Shown here one piece after another: positions 1-8,586 of a stretch of 36,542 nt of DNA (position 1 is its first letter; every line of letters starts with the position of its first letter). The stretch covers positions 1-36,542 of the forward strand of contig JABIRL010000282.1 in the NCBI GenBank assembly GCA_018667855.1, written 5' to 3'. Under the pieces are notes generated by a model that saw only the letters and a program-made list of their open reading frames with translations, had not been told where the DNA came from and made no database searches. This DNA comes from Rhodospirillaceae bacterium (lineage in GTDB: Bacteria > Pseudomonadota > Alphaproteobacteria > GCA-2731375). The translations under genes and the position numbers were made by a program.

Positions 1-1160
1 AATGCAGCAGCATGCCCGTAGGCATCGGCTGAAACACTATGCTTTCGCAGAACGCCATAGGCTCGGCCTAACCGCATCCAACCGTCAAAATCATCCGGCT
101 CGTCACGCAGCCGATCAGCTAGGCGTTGCACCATGGATTGGATGAACTCCTGTCGTTCGGGGGTCGACAATTTGGCCGCTTCAGCCATGGCGGCACGATC
201 AGGACCTGGAGCTGTCGGGGAAGATGTTTGAGACGGCGGCGCAGACGACTGTATTCGATCGGCGGGTACCGCTTCCGCTAATTGCTCTTCGGGATCGACG
301 TCGAGTTGTTGTGCCACGCGACGAATTTGCTCCGCCAATGCCTGTCGATTATCGCTGTTCGGCGGCAATTCCCGATACAAACCCAACCATGCGTCATAGG
401 CTTGTTGCGGACGCCCTCCCTGCAAATCCGCCAAAGCGATGAAATAGCGGGCCGCCGGGCTGTTGGGCGCCAGTTCCCGGGCCTTTGAAAACGCGATCAA
501 CGCCTCTGGCGTAATGATGCCGTCGGCTTCCTTGGTCAATATGTCGCCAAAGGCCACAAGTAGATCGGCGTCACCATCTGACAGCGCGATAGCCTTGCGA
601 AGCGCTTTTGCCGCTTCGTCAAACTGCCCCAACGCTGCCTGCGACCTGCCCAGCAATGTCCAGCCGTCCAGGTCGTTGGGTTCTTCTTTCAGCCGTTGAG
701 CAAGGCGGGCAACCATTTGTTTGATCTGTTCGTTTTGATCATCGGTTAGAGCGCGCGGCGAGGGTTGGGGCGGGGGCGGGGCGACATCGCGGGAGGCCAG
801 TGGTTGGTCCGGCTGGGTAGGCTGGCCGATCTGGCTATAGAGAAGCAATGTCAGGGAGGGCAGGAACAAGGCGATCAGAACCGCTGTCATTGCCGATGGC
901 GCGGCGGGGCCATGGGCGCTTTGCCCATGTTCGGCGGCCCGTAATATGCGCCGTTCAATTTCCCGCCTGGCTTCCCCCGCTTCGCGTTCCGTCACGGTAT
1001 TGGCCGCCAATTCAGCGTCCACTTCGCGCATTTGATCGCGATAGACTTCCAAATCGTGATCCAGACGGTCAACGGCGACTTTGCCGGGGCGCAGCAATGG
1101 CCAAAGGATCGGCAGGATCGCCGCAAGGGACAGGCCGCCGATTGCCAACCACAAGGTCAT
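1..1160 (-). CDS. ccmI: Cytochrome c-type biogenesis protein CcmI (partial, 3' end cut by window edge)
   Basis: CcmI is the membrane-anchored TPR chaperone that presents apocytochrome c to the CcmF/CcmH haem ligation complex. The ATG at 1160 overlaps the ccmH stop (ATGA), and the frame stays open to base 1, giving 386 codons. An N-terminal membrane segment (about residues 3-22) is followed by a cytoplasmic coil rich in charged residues, then a second membrane segment near residues 90-110. The periplasmic part carries two similar modules with the pattern MVxRLAxRLxxEPxDxDGWxxLGR, at about 155-185 and again near the left edge, separated by a Pro/Ser-rich linker. This two-module arrangement fits the TPR regions of CcmI. 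It is the last visible gene of the ccm operon. The family call rests on position and layout; the C-terminus is not visible. Confidence 0.88.
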   Translation of the reverse strand, partial: MTLWLAIGGLSLAAILPILWPLLRPGKVAVDRLDHDLEVYRDQMREVDAELAANTVTEREAGEARREIERRILRAAEHGQSAHGPAAPSAMTAVLIALFLPSLTLLLYSQIGQPTQPDQPLASRDVAPPPPQPSPRALTDDQNEQIKQMVARLAQRLKEEPNDLDGWTLLGRSQAALGQFDEAAKALRKAIALSDGDADLLVAFGDILTKEADGIITPEALIAFSKARELAPNSPAARYFIALADLQGGRPQQAYDAWLGLYRELPPNSDNRQALAEQIRRVAQQLDVDPEEQLAEAVPADRIQSSAPPSQTSSPTAPGPDRAAMAEAAKLSTPERQEFIQSMVQRLADRLRDEPDDFDGWMRLGRAYGVLRKHSVSADAYGHAAA

Positions 1161-1642
1161 TGCTGGTCCCTGTCGGCCAGCAAGTTCTTCAGCCGATCCT
1201 GTTCCTCGGAACTTAACGGCTCAATCGCGCCGGCGACCGGACTGCTTCGACGCCGATACCAAACGACCATCACAGCAATTGCCAAAATCAGAAATAGCAC
1301 CGGTCCAATCCACAACAGGGCGGTTCCCGCCTTTACCGGCGGCTGCAAAAGAACCCAGTCACCGTACCGTTCAACGATGTAGCGGATCGCGGCTTCGTCA
1401 TTATCACCGGCAGTGATCCTTTCCCGCACCAGGATACGAAGATCGCGCGCCAAGGCGGCATTGGAATCCTCGATGGACTGATTTTGGCAAACCAAACACC
1501 GCAGTTGCTTGTGAATGGCGCGGGCGCGTGCCTCCTGTCGGGGGTCATCCAGAGGTTGATCGACGGCGACCGCCAGGGCCGGTTCGGACAGCCCGGCCAG
1601 GCACAAAACCACGAATAGGCTTCGCAGAAAGACTTTTAGCAT
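1157..1642 (-). CDS. ccmH: Cytochrome c-type biogenesis protein CcmH (haem lyase thiol-reductase subunit)
   Basis: 161 residues. CcmH is a membrane-anchored periplasmic thiol oxidoreductase that keeps the apocytochrome CXXCH cysteines reduced for haem ligation. The sequence has a signal-like hydrophobic start, the diagnostic LRCLVCQNQS motif (LRCxxC) near residues 47-56, a three-helix-type region, and a single membrane helix near 110-130 followed by a short basic/acidic tail. This is the short CcmH form without a fused TPR region, which agrees with a separate ccmI downstream. Its start overlaps the 3' end of ccmG by 7 bases and its stop overlaps the ccmI start by 4, so translation is probably coupled. 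Confidence 0.95.
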   Translation of the reverse strand: MLKVFLRSLFVVLCLAGLSEPALAVAVDQPLDDPRQEARARAIHKQLRCLVCQNQSIEDSNAALARDLRILVRERITAGDNDEAAIRYIVERYGDWVLLQPPVKAGTALLWIGPVLFLILAIAVMVVWYRRRSSPVAGAIEPLSSEEQDRLKNLLADRDQQ

Positions 1643-2214
1643 TGCGCGGTGCCGCCTTGCCGCAGCGCCTCGACGGCGGGAAGCAGTTTCTCGTCCAGAT
1701 CCTCTTGTCGAACCGGTCCGATATGTTTGCAGACAATGCGGCCTTCTGCGTTGACCAGGAATGTCTCGGGCACCCCATAGACACCCCAGTCAATTCCGAC
1801 CCGGCCCTTGAGGTCAGCGCCAATCCGGTCATAGGGATCGCCATATCGTCGCAGCCAGTTGAGTGCGGCCGTGCTCTCATCCTTATAATTAAGGCCGTGC
1901 ACGGGCACGATATTCCTTGCTTGCAAATTCATGAACAATGGATGTTCGGCGCGGCACGATACGCACCATGAGGCAAAGACATTGACCAGTGAAACCTCGC
2001 CCGACAGATCGGCGGACTTCAAACCCTTCGGGCGGCCGGGTATCGCCGGTAAATCGAATTGCGGCACCGCCTTGCCGATCAGCACGGAGGGGATTTCTTT
2101 TGGCTTCAAACTCAGACCGACAAATAAAAACCCGCCGATAACAAGTGCGATGGCGAGAGGAACCAGCCGTAACCACCTACGTTGTGGATTTTGCTCTTCT
2201 ATTTGTTCGCTCAC
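1636..2214 (-). CDS. ccmG: Thiol:disulfide interchange protein CcmG/DsbE
   Basis: 192 residues. CcmG is a periplasmic, membrane-tethered thioredoxin-like protein that reduces CcmH and apocytochromes in System I cytochrome c maturation. One N-terminal membrane anchor (about residues 15-33) precedes a thioredoxin fold with the active site ASWCVSCRAEHP near residue 83-94. The conserved WGVYGVPETFL segment carries the cis-proline of the fold. The central residues are WCVSC, whereas WCxPC is the commonest form in the family, a tolerated variation. The gene lies 11 bases after ccmF and overlaps ccmH by 7 bases. Confidence 0.95.
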   Translation of the reverse strand: MSEQIEEQNPQRRWLRLVPLAIALVIGGFLFVGLSLKPKEIPSVLIGKAVPQFDLPAIPGRPKGLKSADLSGEVSLVNVFASWCVSCRAEHPLFMNLQARNIVPVHGLNYKDESTAALNWLRRYGDPYDRIGADLKGRVGIDWGVYGVPETFLVNAEGRIVCKHIGPVRQEDLDEKLLPAVEALRQGGTAQC

Positions 2215-2225
2215 GTTTTCAGGTC

Positions 2226-4226
2226 CTATTCGCCTGCCACGGATTTGGCCACTTCCAGCGGTTTGGCGTTCTTGTTGCGACGGGCTGGCGCGCCGACGCG
2301 ATGGCGGCGGTCACTTAATGAAACCAGACCGCCCAAAACCATGAATAGGCAACCCATCCAGATCCAATGGATCATCGGCTTGTTGTAAAACCGGGTCGAC
2401 CAGGCGCCGTCCGCCGTCGGATCACCGATCACCGCGTACAGATCGCCGCCCCAGCCGGTTCGGATTGCGGCCTCGGTTGTTTCCATGGGTGGCTCGGGAT
2501 AGCTGCGGGATTCGGGCGTCATCAGATCAACATGGGCGCCATCCCGGCGGACCTCAAAGGACCCGCGGACGGCGTCGTAATTCGGGCCCTTGATGGCCGT
2601 CGCGCCCAGGAATTTGAATGAATATTCTCCGACCGCCACTTGTTCGCCGGTGCGCATGACCTGCAATTTCTCCACCTGCCAGGACGACGACGCCACGATG
2701 CCGATGATGACCATGCCGGCACCGGCATGGGCAAATGTCGTGCCCCAGGCGGACCGTGGCGATCGGGCCAGACGGCGCAGACTTTCCCCGATGGGCGCGC
2801 GGAAAAGACGCAGGCGATGGGCCGCTTCTTCCAGGGCGGCGGCAATTATCCAGACACCCAGCGCGATCCCGGGAATGGCCATCCAGGGGCCGTCATAGGC
2901 CAGCACAAGCGTCAAAAACAGGGCCGCCAGCGTGGCGGCAATGGCGAATTTCAGCCTCTGTAGTGCGCCTAGAATATCGGCACGCTTCCAGGCCAGCATC
3001 GGCCCCACGGCCATGGCGATCAAGGCGGGCAACATTAAGGGGCCGAAAGTGGCATTAAAATATGGCGGGCCGACGGTAATTTTATCGCCCGTCAGGGCAT
3101 CGAGAAACAAGGGGTACAGCGTGCCCAGCAGAACCGTGGCGCAAGCGGTGGACAAAAGTAGATTATTCAACACCAATCCGCCTTCACGGCTGACCGGCGC
3201 GAACAGGCCGCCGCCCTTCATGGCCGGCGCCCGAACCGCATAAAGCGTCAATGAACCGGCGATAACGACGATGAGAAACGCCAGAATGAACACGCCCCGG
3301 GCAGGGTCCGTGGCGAAGGCGTGCACCGATGTCAAAACACCGGAGCGAACCAGGAACGTGCCCAGCAAACTCAAGGAAAAAGTTACGATCGCCAACAGGA
3401 CGGTCCAGTTTTTCAAGGCGTCCCGCTTCTCCACGACGATGGCCGAATGCAACAACGCGGTTCCCGCCAGCCAGGGCATAAAGGAGGCATTCTCAACCGG
3501 GTCCCAGAACCACCACCCGCCCCAGCCCAGTTCGTAATAGGCCCACCAGGAACCGAGCGCGATACCCAAGGTCAGAAAACACCACGCGGCCAGGGTCCAG
3601 GGCCTGACCCATCGGGCCCAGGCGGCATCGACCCGGCCTTCGATCAACGCCGCGACGGCAAATGAAAACGCCATGGAAAAACCGACATAGCCGAGATACA
3701 GGAATGGCGGATGGAAGGCCAATCCGGGATCCTGCAACAACGGGTTCAAGCCGCGGCCGTCGATGGGTGCGGGCAGCAATCTTTCAAACGGGTTCGATGT
3801 GAACAGCACGAAGGCCAGAAAACCAACGGCGATCATGGCCTGCACCGATAGTACGCGGGCGCGGAAGGAGGCTGGCAGATTATTGCCGAACATCGCCACT
3901 GCTGCGCCAAACAAGACCAAAATCAACAACCACAATAGTAATGAACCCTCGTGATTGCCCCAGACTCCGGAAATTTTGTACAGCAGCGGTTTGGCTGAAT
4001 GTGAATTAGTGGCGACGTTGAGAACGGAAAAGTCCGACGTCACATAGGCATGCATGAGAGCGGCAAAGGCGACCACCACAAGCAGGCACTGCACCAGGGC
4101 GGCAGGGCGAGCCAGAGCTATCCAGCCCTGGTCACCGCGCCAGGCACCAAGCAATGGTATCGTTGCCTGGATCAGGGCAACCGACAGCGCCAATACCAGC
4201 GCATAATGTCCCAGTTCGGCTAGCAT
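2226..4226 (-). CDS. ccmF: Haem lyase subunit CcmF
   Basis: 666 residues, the usual CcmF length. CcmF is a polytopic inner-membrane protein that takes holo-CcmE haem and, with CcmH and CcmI, attaches it to apocytochrome c. The haem-handling tryptophan-rich WWD segment is present (GWGGWWFWDPVENASFMPW, about residues 234-252), as is the conserved N-terminal GVWGNHEGSLLLW region. Roughly 14-15 hydrophobic segments are readable, with a large periplasmic domain before the last one. Only 4 bases separate the start from the stop of the upstream dehydrogenase, so ccmF is probably translated by re-initiation after that gene rather than after ccmE, its usual neighbour. Confidence 0.97.
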   Translation of the reverse strand: MLAELGHYALVLALSVALIQATIPLLGAWRGDQGWIALARPAALVQCLLVVVAFAALMHAYVTSDFSVLNVATNSHSAKPLLYKISGVWGNHEGSLLLWLLILVLFGAAVAMFGNNLPASFRARVLSVQAMIAVGFLAFVLFTSNPFERLLPAPIDGRGLNPLLQDPGLAFHPPFLYLGYVGFSMAFSFAVAALIEGRVDAAWARWVRPWTLAAWCFLTLGIALGSWWAYYELGWGGWWFWDPVENASFMPWLAGTALLHSAIVVEKRDALKNWTVLLAIVTFSLSLLGTFLVRSGVLTSVHAFATDPARGVFILAFLIVVIAGSLTLYAVRAPAMKGGGLFAPVSREGGLVLNNLLLSTACATVLLGTLYPLFLDALTGDKITVGPPYFNATFGPLMLPALIAMAVGPMLAWKRADILGALQRLKFAIAATLAALFLTLVLAYDGPWMAIPGIALGVWIIAAALEEAAHRLRLFRAPIGESLRRLARSPRSAWGTTFAHAGAGMVIIGIVASSSWQVEKLQVMRTGEQVAVGEYSFKFLGATAIKGPNYDAVRGSFEVRRDGAHVDLMTPESRSYPEPPMETTEAAIRTGWGGDLYAVIGDPTADGAWSTRFYNKPMIHWIWMGCLFMVLGGLVSLSDRRHRVGAPARRNKNAKPLEVAKSVAGE

Positions 4227-4230
4227 GCCC

Positions 4231-5193
4231 CTAGGCCACCTGGTTGGGCAGGGGCTGGCCGGCGAATTGAGCCCGCAGATTATCGATCGTCAGGTTACCC
4301 ATGGCGGTCCTTGTTTCGATCGTGGCGCTTGCCTGATGCGGTTGAAGAACGACTTGTTCAAACGGAAACAGTGCTTCCGGCACATTTGGCTCGTCGGCGA
4401 AAACATCCAGACCGGCACCGGCGATGATGTGTTCCGAAATAGCTGTAACCAATGCCGCCTCGTCCACCACTGTTCCGCGGGCAATATTGATTAGATATCC
4501 CTTTGGGCCGAGGGCCGCCAAAACTTCGGCGCCAATCAAGTTCCGTGTTGCCTCGCCGCCCGGGCAGGTCAAGGCCAGCACATCACAGGCCTCGGCCAAT
4601 GCGACGGCGTTTTCATAATAGGGGTAGGACACATCGTCCCGTTCGGTACGGTTGTAGTAGACAATGGACATGCCGAAGGCCTCCGCGCGGTTGGCCAGTT
4701 CCAAGCCGATGCGCCCCAGGCCAACTATTCCCAGGCGGCGGCCACGAGGTGAATCCGTGAGATCCATGAAACCTTCTTTAGTCCAACGTCCCGCGCGTAC
4801 ATAACGATCACCAACAACGACTTTCCGCAAAGTCGCCAAGATCAGGGCCATCCCTAGGTCCGCGACGCAATCTGTCAAAACTTCCGGCGTGTTGGTCACG
4901 GCGATATTATTGGCAGCGGCATATGTTGTATCGGCACCATCATAACCGACGCCGAAACAAGCCACGATTTCCAGATTGGGCAACAGTTGCATCATCGCCG
5001 CATCGACTTTTGCGAAGCCAGGCATGGCGATGCCCCGGATGCGATCCAAATTTTCCGTAAACAGCGGCGACCGTTCACTCTCGTGGCCGAGGACGATCAA
5101 ATCGAATTCTTCCCGGGCGCGGTCGACGATCCAACTTGGAATCGGGTCTATCAACAGCACGCACGGCTTTTCACTATCCCCATCACGTCTCAT
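4231..5193 (-). CDS. D-isomer-specific 2-hydroxyacid dehydrogenase inserted in the ccm operon
   Basis: 320 residues, normal for NAD(P)-dependent D-2-hydroxyacid dehydrogenases of the glyoxylate/hydroxypyruvate reductase type. The Rossmann fingerprint GLGRIG is at 158-163. The catalytic triad is complete: Arg239 in NIARG, Glu268 in FADEP, and His286 in QPHQAS. The end of the nucleotide-binding beta-strand pair reads YYNRTERD (179-186), with Arg182 in place of an acidic residue, which would favour NADPH (inference). No signal peptide, so cytosolic. The start overlaps the ccmE stop (ATGA) and the stop is 4 bases from ccmF. The exact substrate cannot be told. Nothing in the known cytochrome c maturation pathway needs this enzyme, so its place here is odd. 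Confidence 0.92.
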   Translation of the reverse strand: MRRDGDSEKPCVLLIDPIPSWIVDRAREEFDLIVLGHESERSPLFTENLDRIRGIAMPGFAKVDAAMMQLLPNLEIVACFGVGYDGADTTYAAANNIAVTNTPEVLTDCVADLGMALILATLRKVVVGDRYVRAGRWTKEGFMDLTDSPRGRRLGIVGLGRIGLELANRAEAFGMSIVYYNRTERDDVSYPYYENAVALAEACDVLALTCPGGEATRNLIGAEVLAALGPKGYLINIARGTVVDEAALVTAISEHIIAGAGLDVFADEPNVPEALFPFEQVVLQPHQASATIETRTAMGNLTIDNLRAQFAGQPLPNQVA

Positions 5194-5645
5194 TCATGGT
5201 CCCCCTGCCATTGTCCAGCTTCTTTCAATGCTTCCGCGACTTCCTTTGGCATGTATGTTTCATCGTGTTTGGCCAACACCTCCGTGGCGACAAATTTGCC
5301 GTCCGCGGCGACACTCCCCTCGGCAACGATGCCTTGCCCTTCTCGGAACAGATCAGGCAGAAAACCGCGAAATCGAACGTTAATAACCTCCACAGTGTCG
5401 GTCACGCGAAAAGTAATCGTGACGCCGTCCTTTTCGCGGCCTAACGAGCCTTCCTCCACCAAGCCGCCGATGCGTAACCGACGGTTCGGGGGAATAGGCT
5501 GCTGTTCCATCTTGCGCGCCAATTCGGTCGGCGAATAAAAGAAAACAATATTTTCCTCGAACGCCATGAGCACCAAAGCCGCCGCGGTCGCGAAGATCAG
5601 CATGAATCCCGATACGATATACAGGCGACGGCGTTTCCGGGTCAT
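5190..5645 (-). CDS. ccmE: Periplasmic haem chaperone CcmE
   Basis: 151 residues. CcmE binds haem covalently and transiently, and carries it from the CcmABCD export module to CcmF. An N-terminal basic stretch (MTRKRRR) and one membrane anchor precede an OB-fold domain. The covalent haem-binding histidine is in the KHDETYMP motif near residue 125 (HxxxY). The start was chosen at the ATG at 5645, which overlaps the ccmD stop by 4 bases; a longer reading from 5735 would run back through ccmD in another frame. The stop overlaps the start of the 2-hydroxyacid dehydrogenase. Confidence 0.95.
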   Translation of the reverse strand: MTRKRRRLYIVSGFMLIFATAAALVLMAFEENIVFFYSPTELARKMEQQPIPPNRRLRIGGLVEEGSLGREKDGVTITFRVTDTVEVINVRFRGFLPDLFREGQGIVAEGSVAADGKFVATEVLAKHDETYMPKEVAEALKEAGQWQGDHE

Positions 5646-5827
5646 TCGGCGACATCCTCCCGCTCGCGGCGGCTGTTTCGCAAAGTCGCCAGGATTTTTT
5701 CTGAATTCCGCCAGCCGCGCATGCTGGCGACCCACAACAGCGCCATGACGAAAAGGACAATACCAAAGGCCGGCCAGACATAACCACCGTAACCTCCCAT
5801 TGACATGAATTCCGTCACACTTTCCAT
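5642..5827 (-). CDS. ccmD: Haem exporter small subunit CcmD
   Basis: 61 residues. CcmD is the small single-pass protein needed to release holo-CcmE from the CcmABC complex. The sequence has the family layout: a short Gly/Tyr-rich start (GGYGGYVWPAFG), one membrane helix (about residues 18-36), and a basic cytoplasmic tail. The start codon at 5827 overlaps the ccmC stop by one base (TGATG), and its stop overlaps ccmE by 4. It is easily missed because a longer reading frame from 6022 hides the true start. Confidence 0.93.
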   Translation of the reverse strand: MESVTEFMSMGGYGGYVWPAFGIVLFVMALLWVASMRGWRNSEKILATLRNSRREREDVAE

Positions 5828-6552
5828 CAGCTTGACCGCTCCGCCAGGCGCAACGCCCGTATACGCCGCAAGTTCAATTCCATACGCATGCGAGCCAGCA
5901 GTAAGGTGACAAAATAGGCCTTGAATGCCAAGGCCATGATCAAAAGTGGCCACAGCATACTGGGATGTATCGCCGGGCCATCCATGCGCAGGACACTGGC
6001 CGGCTGATGCAGTGTGTTCCACCAGTCAACGGAAAACTTGATGATCGGTACATTGACCGCACCTACCAGAGCCAGTACCGCCGCGGCCTTGGCCGCCTTC
6101 TGACTATCCTCGATAGCCTGCCACAAAGCCATATAGCCGAGATAAAGAAATAACAGGATCAACACGGAGGTCAGCCGGGCATCCCAGACCCACCAGGTCC
6201 CCCACATGGGCTTGCCCCAAAGAGAGCCCGTGACCAATGCCAGGAATGTAAACCCGGCGCCAATGGGCGCGGAGGCCTTGGCCGCCAGATCCGCCAGTGG
6301 ATGCTTCCAAATCAGTGCGACGGCACTTGCCACCGCCAGGAAGGAATAACAGAATAATGCCATCCAGGCGGAGGGCACATGAACGAACATAATGCGTACA
6401 GTTTCGCCCTGTTGGTAATCGGCCGGGGCCTGCACCAAAGCCAAATACAAGCCAACGATCAACAAGATCGCGGCAAGGCAGCCGGCCAACGGTTGAATTC
6501 GTCCGGCAAGTCGCGTGAAACGCGCTGGATTGGCAAAATAGTGCATCGACAT
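5827..6552 (-). CDS. ccmC: Haem exporter membrane protein CcmC
   Basis: 241 residues with six hydrophobic segments. CcmC loads haem onto CcmE in the periplasm. The WWD haem-handling motif reads WGTWWVWDARLTS (about residues 123-135). Histidines expected to flank it as axial ligands are present (VHVPSAW upstream; NTLHQPAS downstream). The start at 6552 has a second in-frame ATG two codons later. There is an 84-base gap to ccmB upstream, the largest spacing within the ccm block. Confidence 0.96.
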   Translation of the reverse strand: MSMHYFANPARFTRLAGRIQPLAGCLAAILLIVGLYLALVQAPADYQQGETVRIMFVHVPSAWMALFCYSFLAVASAVALIWKHPLADLAAKASAPIGAGFTFLALVTGSLWGKPMWGTWWVWDARLTSVLILLFLYLGYMALWQAIEDSQKAAKAAAVLALVGAVNVPIIKFSVDWWNTLHQPASVLRMDGPAIHPSMLWPLLIMALAFKAYFVTLLLARMRMELNLRRIRALRLAERSS

Positions 6553-6636
6553 AGGCTGAGGTTTAGCCCCCCCTTGTCATGGGCGCAAGCGCCTGTGCAG
6601 TAACAAATTGTCGCGGCAAATTGAGTTCTAAAATCC

Positions 6637-7302
6637 TTATTCCAGAGATAGCTTGACCGCCGCCGCCGCTGCCCAGGGGCAAAGCGGCAAGCACGCAACC
6701 GTCAGCGCTGCCAATAACAGCAAATGCGGTTTGGCATTCAGGCCGTGGACGGCCGCGTCAATCGCCGAAACACCGAATATCAGAACAGGAATATATAGTG
6801 GCAGAACCAACAGTGACAACAAAACGCCGCCGCGCCGCACGGTCAAGGTCAAGGCCGCGCCAATCGCACCAATTAAGCTTAACGCCGGCGTTCCGATCAA
6901 CATTGTCAACATCAGCGCGGCAAATCCTTCATCATCCATATTCAGCAACACGGCTAGGATCGGCGCGGCCAGCAGCAGCGGCAGCCCCGTGGTCAGCCAA
7001 TGGGCAATAATCTTGGCCAGAACCACGCCGCCAATCGGCAGCCCTGACAGGGCTAACTGCTCCAGGCTGCCGTCTTCGAAATCAGCCTGAAACAGCCGAT
7101 CCAATGACAACATCGCCGCCAATAATGCGGCAACCCAAAGCACGCCGGGGGCGACCCGCGCCAAAACTGCCGGTTCCGGTCCAATACCCAGCGGAAACAG
7201 CGTGACCGTCAGGACGAAGAACACCAGAGCGAGAAATGTCGCGCCGCCTTGGCGCGCGGCTAAACGCAGATCACGTTGGATTATCGCGCCTAGCTGTTTC
7301 AT
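6637..7302 (-). CDS. ccmB: Haem exporter permease CcmB
   Basis: 221 residues, the usual length. CcmB is the integral membrane subunit of the CcmAB ABC complex that powers release of holo-CcmE. Six hydrophobic segments are visible. The conserved region FEDGSLEQLALSGLP near residues 75-89 is a family landmark. The start overlaps the ccmA stop by 4 bases. The CcmB call rests on that landmark, topology and position between ccmA and ccmC. Confidence 0.95.
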   Translation of the reverse strand: MKQLGAIIQRDLRLAARQGGATFLALVFFVLTVTLFPLGIGPEPAVLARVAPGVLWVAALLAAMLSLDRLFQADFEDGSLEQLALSGLPIGGVVLAKIIAHWLTTGLPLLLAAPILAVLLNMDDEGFAALMLTMLIGTPALSLIGAIGAALTLTVRRGGVLLSLLVLPLYIPVLIFGVSAIDAAVHGLNAKPHLLLLAALTVACLPLCPWAAAAAVKLSLE

Positions 7303-7907
7303 TGCGGCTTTAACCGCAGCAATTCGGCATCGTCCAGGCCCAGTTCGATATGTGTTGCGGCCATTACCATGCCGCGGGCTGCGCGATGATCAGCGATCAC
7401 CCGCTGCAGGCAGGCAGTGCCGTCAGCGTCCAATGAGACAGTGGGCTCGTCCAGCAACCAAAGTATGGCCGGGGACGCCACGAGGCGGGCCAATGCCGTC
7501 CGCCGGTGCTGACCGGCTGAAAGATATTGCGCTGGGGTATCCCCGAGGTGCGAAATATCAAAGGCCGCAAGGGCTGCGTCGATGCGGCCTTCGCCGTCAC
7601 CCCTGATGTTTGCCCACAGGGCAATGTTTTCTCGTACGGTCAGGGCGCCTTTCACGGCATCTTGATGCCCGATGAAGTGCAGTCGGGCGCGATGGGCCTC
7701 GATATCCTCGGAGATATCGCCGCCATCCCACTTCAATTGGCCGTCCGCCGCACGCAATAGCGTTGCCGCAATCCGTAGCAAACTGGTCTTCCCGCAGCCG
7801 TTTGGGCCGCGCAATACCGCCGCGCCACCCGGCGCGATGGTGAAATCCAAGTTGGAAAAAATCCGCCGTTCGCCGCGTTCACAGACTATGCCGCGCCCCT
7901 GAAACAT
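7299..7907 (-). CDS. ccmA: Haem exporter ATP-binding protein CcmA
   Basis: 202 residues, a single ABC ATPase domain. Walker A is GPNGCGKTS (about residues 35-43), the Q-loop region is LHFIGHQDAVKG, the signature is LSAGQHRR near 129-136, and Walker B is ILWLLDEPT near 147-155. CcmA pairs with CcmB on the cytoplasmic face. The signature has LSAGQ instead of the commoner LSGGQ, a form typical of CcmA. The start overlaps the yciB stop by one base (TAATG), so ccmA is tied to yciB. Confidence 0.96.
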   Translation of the reverse strand: MFQGRGIVCERGERRIFSNLDFTIAPGGAAVLRGPNGCGKTSLLRIAATLLRAADGQLKWDGGDISEDIEAHRARLHFIGHQDAVKGALTVRENIALWANIRGDGEGRIDAALAAFDISHLGDTPAQYLSAGQHRRTALARLVASPAILWLLDEPTVSLDADGTACLQRVIADHRAARGMVMAATHIELGLDDAELLRLKPQ

Positions 7908-8500
7908 TAATCCTTGTTCTCATCCTCGGCCAATCGATGGCGGTTCATGGTCGGCAACTGCATGATGGAGAAAATGAGCGTCAGCGGCATGATGCCAAAG
8001 ACTTTGAAGCTTACCCAATTATCGGTCGTCGTATTGCGCCAGACAATTTCGTTCAAAACCGCCAAGACGATAAAAAACAAGGCCCAGCGAATGGTGAGAA
8101 TACGCCAACCCTGGTCGGTCATGGAGAACATGCTTCCCATCAGGCTTTTCAGGAAAGATTTGCCCCAAAGAAGTCCGCCCAACAGGATTACGGCGAACAA
8201 GGTGTTGACGATGGTCGGTTTCAGCTTAATGAATAGCTCGTCCTGGAGAATAAGTGTCAAGCCGCCGAACACCAGGACAAAAATACCGGTTACCAAGGGT
8301 AAGGTGGGCAGGCGCCGCTCCAGCATCCAGGTAACGGTCAATGAAAGAAAAATTGCGACCATGAACACGCCGGTCGCCCAGAAAATACCGGCCCGTGCGT
8401 TGGTAATGAAAAACGCCACCAAAGGTCCGATTTCCAAAGCCAGTTTGAGCAATGGATTGGGGGTGGTAGCTTTGCTTGCTGAATTTGACATGGCGAACAT
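7907..8500 (-). CDS. yciB: Inner membrane septation protein A family (YciB/IspZ)
   Basis: 197 residues with about five to six membrane segments. YciB/IspZ (septation protein A) is an inner-membrane protein linked to envelope synthesis and division; its biochemical role is not settled. The N-terminal block KLALEIGPLVAFFITN and the later WKSFLKS-like segment (WGKSFLKSLMGSMFSM) and FFIVLAVLNEIVWRNTTTD are family landmarks. The start at 8500 is preceded by AGGT; the ATG at 8491 is the alternative. It heads the ccm operon and diverges from rpiA across an 86-base gap. Confidence 0.9.
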   Translation of the reverse strand: MFAMSNSASKATTPNPLLKLALEIGPLVAFFITNARAGIFWATGVFMVAIFLSLTVTWMLERRLPTLPLVTGIFVLVFGGLTLILQDELFIKLKPTIVNTLFAVILLGGLLWGKSFLKSLMGSMFSMTDQGWRILTIRWALFFIVLAVLNEIVWRNTTTDNWVSFKVFGIMPLTLIFSIMQLPTMNRHRLAEDENKD

Positions 8501-8547
8501 ATAACCTGGATCGCAGGGAACTGAAACGAAACAGACGCGGACCGCGC

Positions 8548-8580
8548 AAAAAGGTTGCCAAAAAGGTTGCCAAAAAGGTT
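8548..8580. repeat. 12-bp tandem repeat, 2.75 copies, upstream of rpiA
   Basis: The unit AAAAAGGTTGCC is repeated exactly at 8548-8559 and 8560-8571, with a partial copy at 8572-8580. Each unit contains a Shine-Dalgarno-like AAGG; the third sits 8 bases before the rpiA ATG and is probably the ribosome binding site. In the rpiA frame the repeat would read Lys-Lys-Val-Ala, but it lies upstream of the chosen start. Confidence 0.85.
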
Positions 8581-8586
8581 ACAGGG

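Noticed and set aside
7914-8504. 196-codon open frame opposite yciB
   Set aside because: Antisense shadow of a clear multi-pass membrane gene; the composition is what the reverse of hydrophobic codons gives.
8476-8586. 37-residue N-terminal extension of RpiA
   Set aside because: It consists of the tandem repeat and yciB overlap; the family sequence begins at the ATG at 8587 or just before.
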